6,962 nucleotides of DNA from Clostridia bacterium (GTDB taxonomy: Bacteria; Bacillota; Clostridia; Christensenellales; Borkfalkiaceae), in the NCBI GenBank assembly GCA_900769565.1, contig CAAGHC010000057.1:1-6962 (forward strand). The letters run 5' to 3'. Within the stretch, counting starts at the first letter, position 1. Each line of letters opens with the position of its first letter. Positions 1-5,272 of this stretch are shown piece after piece. Under the pieces are notes generated by a model. It did not search any database. It saw only the letters and a list, made by a program, of their open reading frames with translations, and had not been told where the DNA came from. The position numbers were made by a program, and so were the translations under genes.

Positions 1-666
1 CCTTGGACGGAAAAAATGCACAAGGATATTGAACAAAGGCTTAACATTCATGCGCACGACATTTACGGCTTAAGTGAAGTTATGGGACCAGGTGTTGCGT
101 GTGACTGTCAATTCCACAAAGGTTTGCACGTTTGCGAAGACCATTTCTATCCGGAAATTATCAATTCTGCAACCATGCAACCACAAGTTCAGGGCGAAAC
201 GGGTGAGTTAGTATTTACTACGCTTACTAAAGAAGGATTACCACTTATCCGCTACAGAACTAAAGACCTTACTAGTATTGACTATTCTACTTGTGATTGT
301 GGTAGAACGAGCGCTAGAATTAGCAGATTTAAAGGTAGGGTTGACGATATGCTTATTATTAGGGGCGTAAACGTGTTCCCAAGTCAAGTTGAAGCAGCGC
401 TTGTTGACGTGAAAGAAGTTTCACCGCATTATATGATTATAGTTGACCGCGTAAACAACCTCGATTCGCTTGAAATTCAAGTGGAAATGAACCCTGATTA
501 CGTGCCCGACGAAATTAGAGGACTAGAAGCTTTAACTAAAAAGATTTCACACGTAATAATGCAAGCACTCGGCTTAAATGCAAAAATTAAACTTGTTGAA
601 CCACAAACGCTTGTTAGAAGTGAAGGAAAAGCAGTTCACGTTGTAGATAAACGTAAACTTTATTGA
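1..666 (+). CDS. paaK: Phenylacetate-CoA ligase, C-terminal part (5' end outside window)
   Basis: Partial gene: the frame is open from base 1 and the visible 221 residues are about half of a usual 430-440 residue PaaK. The internal ATG at 16 is not the true start. The family activates phenylacetate or related aryl acetates with ATP and CoA, giving aryl-acetyl-CoA, AMP and pyrophosphate, in the cytoplasm. Adenylate-forming enzyme motifs are visible in order: YGLSEVMGPG, GELVFTTLTKEGLPLIRYRT followed by KDLT, GRVDDMLIIRGVNVFPSQVE (the hinge and the PaaK C-terminal domain), and a terminal SEGKAVHVVDKRK close to the usual PaaK ending. The cysteine pairs CDC and CDCG are also typical of anaerobic homologues. 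It is followed after 17 bases by the tandem-ACT gene. Family assignment is secure. The exact acid used (phenyl-, hydroxyphenyl- or indoleacetate) cannot be read from the sequence. Confidence 0.93.
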   Translation, partial: PWTEKMHKDIEQRLNIHAHDIYGLSEVMGPGVACDCQFHKGLHVCEDHFYPEIINSATMQPQVQGETGELVFTTLTKEGLPLIRYRTKDLTSIDYSTCDCGRTSARISRFKGRVDDMLIIRGVNVFPSQVEAALVDVKEVSPHYMIIVDRVNNLDSLEIQVEMNPDYVPDEIRGLEALTKKISHVIMQALGLNAKIKLVEPQTLVRSEGKAVHVVDKRKLY

Positions 667-671
667 TATAT

Positions 672-677
672 AAGGAG
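672..677 (+). promoter_or_regulatory. Ribosome binding site of the ACT-domain gene
   Basis: AAGGAG lies six bases before the ATG at 684. It decides the start: an in-frame TTG at 663 lies upstream of this site, would overlap the paaK stop, and adds seven residues with no family match. Confidence 0.85.
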
Positions 678-683
678 AAAATT

Positions 684-1112
684 ATGGTAGCAAAACAATT
701 ATCAGTTTTTATTGAAAACAGACAAGGTCGTTTAGGTGAAGTATTAAACGTTTTAAAGTCAAACGACGTTAACATTCTTTCTATGAGTCTAGCAGATACT
801 ACTGAATACGGTTTACTAAGACTTATTGTTAACGACCCGGCAAAAGGCAAACAAAAACTTGCAGGCGAAGGTTTTTCAACCATGCTCACTAACGTTTTAG
901 TTCTTGGAATTAACCATGAGGTAGGTAGTTTGCAAGGACTTTTGACGATTTTATCCGATAATGATATTAACGTTGAATATATGTATGGTTTATCGGTTGA
1001 CGGTGACCAAGCATCAGTCGTACTTAAAGCGTCGGATATTGAAAAAGCTGATAAAATTTTATCAGCTCACGGTGTAAAAACTCTTTCTGCAGAAGACATT
1101 GCTAGTTTATGA
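684..1112 (+). CDS. Stand-alone tandem ACT-domain protein (predicted amino-acid sensor)
   Basis: The 142-residue protein is almost entirely two ACT domains, about residues 4-68 and 72-136. The first starts QLSVFIENRQGRLGEVLNVL, the usual ACT first strand, glycine turn and helix. The second repeats the pattern with GINHEVGSLQGLLTIL. There is no catalytic domain. ACT domains bind small ligands, mostly amino acids, at domain or dimer interfaces and pass the signal to an enzyme. Stand-alone tandem forms like this (COG4747-like) often sit beside phenylacetate-CoA ligase genes in anaerobes. They are sometimes mislabelled as acetolactate synthase small subunit, but no ilvB is present here. The likely role is an allosteric or ligand-sensing partner of the ligase or of the aminotransferase; this is inference. 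The stop overlaps the next start in ATGA (1109-1112), indicating translational coupling. Confidence 0.85.
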   Translation: MVAKQLSVFIENRQGRLGEVLNVLKSNDVNILSMSLADTTEYGLLRLIVNDPAKGKQKLAGEGFSTMLTNVLVLGINHEVGSLQGLLTILSDNDINVEYMYGLSVDGDQASVVLKASDIEKADKILSAHGVKTLSAEDIASL

Positions 1113-1924
1113 TTATAGATTTTCACACACACGTTTTTCCTGATAAAATTGCAAAGTCAACCATTGATGCTTTAGCAAAGAACTCAAGTTCCGTACCACA
1201 TACCGACGGGACTGTTAACGGTATGGTTGAGGCAATGAATCGTGCAGACGTTGATATTTGCGTTACTTTGCCCGTTTTAACAAAGCCAACACAATTTGAT
1301 TCGGTTGCTCGTTATGCGATTGAAATAAATAAAACTTTTAGTGATTGCAAAAGGAAACTTATTTCATTTGCTGGAATGCACCCGCAATGTGATGATATTG
1401 AAGGTAAAATGTCGTTTTTAAAAGAAAACGGCATTTTAGGCGTTAAAATTCACCCCGATTATCAATCGACTTATATAGATGACGAAGGGTATATTAAAAT
1501 TATTGAGTGTGCTAAACGTAACGATATGGTAGTTGTTACACATTCTGGTGCTGACGATGGTTATAAAGGTCAACCCGTACGTTGCACGGTTGATAGAGTG
1601 CTTAAAGTGATTGAAAAGACGGGGCACAGTAAGTTCGTTTTAGCGCATTTTGGGGCGCATAGACTTTGGGAAGAAGTGTATGAAAAACTATGTGGGTTAG
1701 ACGTTTATTTTGATACAGCTTACACTTTTAACGATATTTCTAAAGATTTGTTTGAAAAAATCGTTAATAAGCACGGCGCAGATAAAATTTTATTTGCGAC
1801 AGACTGTCCGTGGAGAGAGATTAAAGAAGATTTGGATATTTTGCGTTCGTATAATCTAGATTCTACTATTATGCATAAAATTTTATATAAGAACGCGCTT
1901 AAATTGCTTAAAATTAAGGAGTAA
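1109..1924 (+). CDS. Metal-dependent amidohydrolase-superfamily protein (Amidohydro_2 / ACMSD-like TIM barrel)
   Basis: A 271-residue single-domain protein of the amidohydrolase superfamily. Visible metal-site motifs are: DFHTH near the N-terminus (His6, His8), GVKIHPD (Lys113, His115), VTHSGAD (His145), LAHFGAHRLW (His180, His184) and FATDCPW (Asp232). This HxH...H...H...D order fits a mononuclear or binuclear metal hydrolase or decarboxylase fold. The closest resemblance is to the PF04909 group, which includes ACMSD and resorcylate decarboxylases, rather than to urease-type members. The substrate is unknown. It starts inside the ATGA overlap with the ACT gene and has no good ribosome binding site (only AGAAG at 1091-1095), so translation probably depends on coupling. 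Its last codons contain the ribosome binding site of the aminotransferase. The position between ACT and aminotransferase genes suggests work on an aromatic or amino-acid-derived compound, but this is not shown by the sequence. TatD-like nuclease is a less likely alternative. Confidence 0.85.
   Translation: MIIDFHTHVFPDKIAKSTIDALAKNSSSVPHTDGTVNGMVEAMNRADVDICVTLPVLTKPTQFDSVARYAIEINKTFSDCKRKLISFAGMHPQCDDIEGKMSFLKENGILGVKIHPDYQSTYIDDEGYIKIIECAKRNDMVVVTHSGADDGYKGQPVRCTVDRVLKVIEKTGHSKFVLAHFGAHRLWEEVYEKLCGLDVYFDTAYTFNDISKDLFEKIVNKHGADKILFATDCPWREIKEDLDILRSYNLDSTIMHKILYKNALKLLKIKE
1916..1921 (+). promoter_or_regulatory. Ribosome binding site of the aminotransferase gene, inside the upstream coding region
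   Basis: AAGGAG ends five bases before the ATG at 1927 and lies in the last codons of the amidohydrolase gene, just before its TAA (1922-1924). The two reading frames are separated by only two bases, so ribosomes finishing the first gene sit on the second gene's start region. Confidence 0.85.
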
Positions 1925-1926
1925 AG

Positions 1927-3117
1927 ATGAACTTTAACGAAAAAGCATACGCTCTTGGTAGCAAACGCTCAATTATTAGAGAAATTTTTGAATACAGTAA
2001 AAAACGCGCACAGGAAATTGGCGCTGATAAGGTGTTTGATTTTAGTTTAGGTAATCCTAGTGTTGAACCACCCGAAGAAGTTGGCGCGGCACTTTTACAA
2101 TTGCTTAAAGAAGAAAATTCAACAGCGTTGCACGGATATACTTCTGCTCAAGGTGATTTAACGGTTAGAAAGACTATTGCAGACAAAATTAATAGAGATT
2201 TTTCGTTAAAACTTTCTGCTGACGATATTTATATGACTTGTGGTGCAGCAGCATCTCTTTCTGCTTGCTTAAAAGCAGTATTAAATGCAGGTGAAGAATG
2301 TATAGTCTTTGCACCTTTCTTTACAGAATATACGGTTTTTATTGAGAATGCCGGAGGTAAAGTGGTTAAATCTATGCCGGAAGAAAAGACTTTCCAAGTA
2401 GATTTAGATGATTTTATTAGTAAAATTAACAAAAATACCAAGGCTGTAATAATTAATTCGCCAAATAATCCTAGTGGTGTTGTATATTCTGAGGAAACGA
2501 TTAAATCTGTATGCGAAATTTTAGTAGAAAAAGAGAAAGAGTATAATCATCCTATATATTTAATTGCAGACGAACCGTATCGTGAACTTGTTTATGCTGA
2601 CGTAAAAGTTCCGTATCTTATGAATTATTACGACGATACGTTGGTTTGTTATTCTTATTCTAAAGCGTTATCTTTGCCAGGGGAAAGAATAGGATATATT
2701 GCTGTTAATCCTAAAATGCAAGATTCTAGAAACGTTTATCTTGCCGTTTGTGGCGCAGGTAGGGCGTTGGGTTACGTTTGTGCACCTAGTTTGTTTCAAC
2801 GAGTCGTTGCTAGGTGTGTAGATGCAAAGGTTAATATTGAGGCATATAAGACAAACAGAGATATTTTATACGGTGCTTTAACTGAATACGGGTTTGAATG
2901 CGTTAAGCCTGACGGTGCTTTCTATCTTTTTGTCAAGTCACCCGACGTTGATGCTTTTAGTTTTTATCAAAGAGCTAAAGAAAAGGAAGTTTTAATCGTA
3001 CCTTGTGATGATTTTGGGGTTGACGGTTACGTTAGAATAGCGTACTGTGTTGATAAAAAGAGAATAGAAAATTCTTTACCAGCATTTAAACTACTTTCAG
3101 AAGAATACGGATTATAA
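1927..3117 (+). CDS. Pyridoxal-phosphate-dependent aminotransferase, class I/II (aspartate aminotransferase fold)
   Basis: A 396-residue fold-type I aminotransferase of normal length. It transfers an amino group between an amino acid and a 2-oxo acid using pyridoxal phosphate, in the cytoplasm. Visible key sites: SLGNPSVEPP at the N-terminus, NSPNNPSGVVYS (Asn181-Pro182 region, cofactor site), ADEPYRELVY (Asp215 and Tyr218, pyridine nitrogen and O3' contacts), SYSKALSLPGERIGY with Schiff-base Lys246 and phosphate-binding Arg254, and VRIAYC with Arg370 as the expected carboxylate-binding arginine. All catalytic residues are present. Substrate specificity cannot be fixed from motifs; aromatic, aspartate and alanine aminotransferases share this fold. 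Position in an operon with phenylacetate-CoA ligase and an ACT protein favours aromatic amino acids or their 2-oxo acids, by inference. It is the last gene of the operon, with a terminator 28 bases after the stop. Confidence 0.93.
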   Translation: MNFNEKAYALGSKRSIIREIFEYSKKRAQEIGADKVFDFSLGNPSVEPPEEVGAALLQLLKEENSTALHGYTSAQGDLTVRKTIADKINRDFSLKLSADDIYMTCGAAASLSACLKAVLNAGEECIVFAPFFTEYTVFIENAGGKVVKSMPEEKTFQVDLDDFISKINKNTKAVIINSPNNPSGVVYSEETIKSVCEILVEKEKEYNHPIYLIADEPYRELVYADVKVPYLMNYYDDTLVCYSYSKALSLPGERIGYIAVNPKMQDSRNVYLAVCGAGRALGYVCAPSLFQRVVARCVDAKVNIEAYKTNRDILYGALTEYGFECVKPDGAFYLFVKSPDVDAFSFYQRAKEKEVLIVPCDDFGVDGYVRIAYCVDKKRIENSLPAFKLLSEEYGL

Positions 3118-3145
3118 TTTTATTTTCGATATAATTATAAAAAGA

Positions 3146-3179
3146 AAAGCCCGACCATTAAGTCGGGCTTTAGTTTTTT
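3146..3179 (+). terminator. Bidirectional intrinsic terminator between convergent genes
   Basis: A perfect 10-bp stem, AAAGCCCGAC (3146-3155) with GTCGGGCTTT (3162-3171), encloses a six-base loop and is followed on the + strand by AGTTTTTT. Read on the - strand, the hairpin is followed by TTTTCTTTTT (complement of about 3139-3148), so it also serves the pyrophosphatase gene, which ends at 3186. Confidence 0.92.
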
Positions 3180-3185
3180 ATACTA

Positions 3186-3728
3186 TTATTTTGCAGTTAA
3201 TTCGTAAAGATTTTCTTTGTATAATTTCATTGATTTTTCAATGATTTGAATGGCGGAATCTCTATCCATAGCAACGTCAACAGACGTCTTTTTGTTTTCT
3301 AACTGTTTATAAACGGTAAAGAAATGCCTGATTTCGTCAAAGATGTGTTGAGGTAAGTCGTTGATGCTCTTGTAAGTATTGTAGTTTGGGTCAGTGTCGG
3401 GGATTGCGATAATCTTTTCATCAACAGAACCGTTGTCGTTCATAACTATAACACCGATTGGATAGCATTTTACAAGGCTCATAGGTATTAAAGTTTCCGA
3501 GCAAAGAATGAGAACGTCTAACGGGTCATTATCTTCAGCTAGAGTATGTGGGATAAATCCATAGTTTGCAGGGTAGTGGGTGGACGTGTAGAGTATACGG
3601 TCAAGTCTTAATAACCCCGTTTTTTTATCCATTTCATACTTTTGTTTAGAACCTTTACTAATTTCGACAACTGCAATAAATTCTTCTGGTTTAATTCTAC
3701 TGCTTTCTATATCGTGCCAAATATTCAT
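3186..3728 (-). CDS. ppa: Inorganic pyrophosphatase, family I (soluble)
   Basis: A 180-residue soluble enzyme that hydrolyses pyrophosphate to two phosphates with Mg2+, pulling pyrophosphate-releasing reactions forward. The family signature is DNDPLDV at residues 66-72. Residues matching the E. coli active site are all present: Lys30 and Glu32 (KYE), Arg44, Tyr52, Tyr56, Asp66, Asp68, Asp71, Asp98, Asp103, Lys105, and Tyr140-Lys141. Length is usual for bacterial family I. The ATG at 3728 is preceded, six bases away, by AAGGAG (3735-3740 on the - strand). It is a single-gene unit, convergent with the aminotransferase operon and divergent from the phosphopantetheinyl transferase gene. Phenylacetate-CoA ligase, aminoacyl-tRNA synthetases and nucleic acid polymerases all release its substrate, so no specific link to the neighbours is required. 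Confidence 0.96.
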   Translation of the reverse strand: MNIWHDIESSRIKPEEFIAVVEISKGSKQKYEMDKKTGLLRLDRILYTSTHYPANYGFIPHTLAEDNDPLDVLILCSETLIPMSLVKCYPIGVIVMNDNGSVDEKIIAIPDTDPNYNTYKSINDLPQHIFDEIRHFFTVYKQLENKKTSVDVAMDRDSAIQIIEKSMKLYKENLYELTAK

Positions 3729-3734
3729 AAAAAT

Positions 3735-3740
3735 CTCCTT
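3735..3740 (-). promoter_or_regulatory. Ribosome binding site of ppa
   Basis: AAGGAG on the - strand (CTCCTT on the + strand), six bases before the ATG. It supports the chosen start. Confidence 0.85.
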
Positions 3741-3755
3741 AACTTTAGTGTATAA

Positions 3756-3784
3756 ATACTATCACAAAGTATAGATAAAATCAA
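3756..3784 (-). promoter_or_regulatory. Probable sigma-70 type promoter of ppa
   Basis: On the - strand, a -35 like TTGATT (3779-3784) is followed by a 17-base spacer and a -10 like TAGTAT (3756-3761) preceded by TGA, an extended -10. The predicted start near 3749 gives a leader of about 20 bases that just holds the ribosome binding site. The -10 matches consensus at four of six positions, so the site is plausible and not certain. Confidence 0.55.
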
Positions 3785-3843
3785 GTATTTTTTCACTTTT
3801 TATTTTTTTTGAGTATAAATATTTAAAATTGCTTATGGTAAAT

Positions 3844-3872
3844 TTGCACTTTGTTAAATAATTTGCTATAAT
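3844..3872 (+). promoter_or_regulatory. Promoter of the phosphopantetheinyl transferase unit, predicting a leaderless transcript
   Basis: A perfect -10 TATAAT (3867-3872) with an extended TGC directly before it, a 17-base spacer, and a weak -35 TTGCAC (3844-3849). An A/T-rich stretch (about 3785-3838) lies upstream and could act as an UP element. Seven bases after the -10 lies base 3879, the A of the first ATG of the gene, so the transcript probably has no 5' leader. Confidence 0.7.
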
Positions 3873-3878
3873 AAAACA

Positions 3879-4436
3879 ATGATAAAAATATATTATTGTG
3901 ATATTTTTGATGTTGGAAAGAAAATTCTTGACTATTCAGATTTTTCTTTAAATCGTAAAAAATATATCGATTCAATAAACGACGGCTTTCGTAAAGCCCA
4001 AAGCGTTGCAGTTTGGAAACTATTGCTGTATGCTTTAAAGCGTGATTTTTATGTCGAAAAACCTAGTTTCGTGGTTTGTGACGGCAAGTGGTCTTTAGAA
4101 GGCTTAAGTTTTGAATTCTCGTTATCGCATTCTAATAACGTGGTATGTGTAGCAGTATCGAATAACGGTGCGGTTGGCGTTGACGTTGAATTGTGTTGTG
4201 ATAAGTTGTTAAAAATAGCTAATTCTTTTGGTGTTAAACAAGATGAACCTGACGTTTTGTTAAAAGTTGCTGAAAAATGGACGGAGAAAGAAAGTATTTT
4301 TAAGTCCAACGGCGGTAAAATTGTTTTGAAACGAACTATAATTGACGATAATAGTAATGAATATTTTTTGACCGCAAGTGGTATTGATAATGAATGTACG
4401 GTTGAGAAAGTTAACATACAAAATTTAAGTTTTTGA
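3879..4436 (+). CDS. 4'-phosphopantetheinyl transferase, Sfp type
   Basis: A 185-residue protein that moves the phosphopantetheine arm of CoA onto a serine of carrier proteins (acyl carrier protein, or peptide and polyketide carriers). Sfp-family marks: a start MIKIYYCDIF typical of the family, FSLSHSNN (residues 80-87), GVDVE with Mg2+ ligands Asp102 and Glu104, and KWTEKESIFK (133-142) matching the W/F-xx-KE-xxx-K motif. It is shorter than Bacillus Sfp (about 224 residues), mostly at the C-terminus, which is common in clostridial members. The ATG at 3879 has no ribosome binding site, and the promoter places the transcript start on this same codon; the conserved N-terminus argues against a later start. 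No NRPS or PKS gene is visible here, so a housekeeping role on acyl carrier protein is possible. It is followed after nine bases by the Mrp-type gene. It also holds the only two NAT codons before valine codons in the window (Asp11-Val12 and Tyr55-Val56). Confidence 0.92.
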   Translation: MIKIYYCDIFDVGKKILDYSDFSLNRKKYIDSINDGFRKAQSVAVWKLLLYALKRDFYVEKPSFVVCDGKWSLEGLSFEFSLSHSNNVVCVAVSNNGAVGVDVELCCDKLLKIANSFGVKQDEPDVLLKVAEKWTEKESIFKSNGGKIVLKRTIIDDNSNEYFLTASGIDNECTVEKVNIQNLSF

Positions 4437-4441
4437 GGTGA
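4435..4441 (+). promoter_or_regulatory. Ribosome binding site of the Mrp-type ATPase gene
   Basis: GAGGTGA, a near-perfect anti-16S match, overlaps the TGA stop (4434-4436) of the transferase gene and lies four bases before the ATG at 4446. The arrangement suggests coupled translation. Confidence 0.8.
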
Positions 4442-4445
4442 AATT

Positions 4446-5261
4446 ATGAGTGAATGTACGCACGATTGCTCTACTTGTTCAAAGGACTGTGGAGAAAGAA
4501 AAATTGAAAAAGAGAAACAAAACGAATTAAGTAACGTAAAAAAAGTTATAGGTATCGTTAGTGGTAAAGGTGGGGTTGGTAAATCCTTGGTTACTTCATT
4601 AATGGCTGTAAATACGGCTAGAAAAGGTTATAAAACAGCAATTTTAGACGCAGATATTACTGGACCTTCAATTCCTAAAATGTTTGGGGCATTTCAAAAA
4701 GCTACGTCACCAGACGGCGCGCATCTTGACCCTGTTGTTAGTGACGGTGGGGTAAAACTAATGTCTATTAACTTATTGCTTGAAAATGATGACGACCCCG
4801 TTGTATGGCGTGGTCCTGTTATTGCAGGAGCTGTAAAACAATTTTGGACGGACGTTGCTTGGGGTGAAGTAGATTTTATGTTTGTAGACATGCCCCCGGG
4901 AACGGGTGACGTTCCGTTAACTGTTTTTCAATCGTTACCTATAGATGGTATTATTGTTGTAGCATCTCCACAGGAACTCGTTTCTATGATAGTTGGGAAA
5001 GCTGTTAAAATGGCTAAAATGATGAACGTGCCCGTGCTTGGACTTGTTGAAAATATGTCGTATTTTGAATGTCCAGATTGTGGAAAGAAGATTAGCATTT
5101 TTGGTGAAAGCAAAATTGATAAAACTGCAGAAAATTATGGTATTAAGGTTGTTTCGAAATTGCCGATAAATCCTGAATTTGCAAAGTTTAGTGATTTAGG
5201 GAAAATTGATGAAATACAAGGTGAATACCTAACTGAAATCTTGGGTGAAATTATAAAATAA
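4446..5261 (+). CDS. apbC: Mrp/NBP35-family P-loop ATPase, iron-sulfur cluster carrier
   Basis: A 271-residue cytoplasmic ATPase of the Mrp/ApbC/NBP35 group, which binds and transfers Fe-S clusters to apo-proteins as a homodimer. Motifs: deviant Walker A GKGGVGKS at residues 40-47 (the leading Lys41 is the signature lysine), LDADITGPS at 66-75 (Walker A' aspartates), DMPPGTGD at 148-155 (switch II, diagnostic for Mrp), and ECPDCGKK with Cys209 and Cys212, the bridging-cluster CxxC. The N-terminus carries four cysteines (4, 8, 11, 15) in spacing C-x3-C-x2-C-x3-C, resembling the extra N-terminal cluster site of NBP35 but more compact. It lacks the N-terminal DUF59 domain found in many Mrp proteins. 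Located between the phosphopantetheinyl transferase (9-base gap) and the transporter (11-base gap), probably co-transcribed. The symbol is a family name; mrp is equally used. Confidence 0.93.
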   Translation: MSECTHDCSTCSKDCGERKIEKEKQNELSNVKKVIGIVSGKGGVGKSLVTSLMAVNTARKGYKTAILDADITGPSIPKMFGAFQKATSPDGAHLDPVVSDGGVKLMSINLLLENDDDPVVWRGPVIAGAVKQFWTDVAWGEVDFMFVDMPPGTGDVPLTVFQSLPIDGIIVVASPQELVSMIVGKAVKMAKMMNVPVLGLVENMSYFECPDCGKKISIFGESKIDKTAENYGIKVVSKLPINPEFAKFSDLGKIDEIQGEYLTEILGEIIK

Positions 5262-5266
5262 AGGAT
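5261..5266 (+). promoter_or_regulatory. Ribosome binding site of the NSS transporter gene
   Basis: AAGGAT, overlapping the last base of the upstream TAA stop and six bases before the ATG at 5273. One mismatch to AAGGAG. It supports the start. Confidence 0.7.
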
Positions 5267-5272
5267 AAAATT

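Noticed and set aside
16..18. ATG as the start of the ligase gene
   Set aside because: The frame is open to base 1 and the residues before it (PWTEK) match the PaaK family, so this is an internal methionine of a truncated gene.
663..683. In-frame TTG start for the ACT gene, seven residues before the ATG
   Set aside because: It overlaps the paaK stop, has no ribosome binding site, and places AAGGAG inside the coding region; the ATG at 684 has ideal spacing.
684..1112. Acetolactate synthase small subunit
   Set aside because: The size and ACT fold are similar, but two full ACT domains are present, the characteristic C-terminal domain is absent and no ilvB is adjacent.
4049..4417. 122-residue open frame on the - strand inside the transferase gene
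   Set aside because: It is fully antisense to a gene with clear Sfp motifs, and shows no domain or ribosome binding site.
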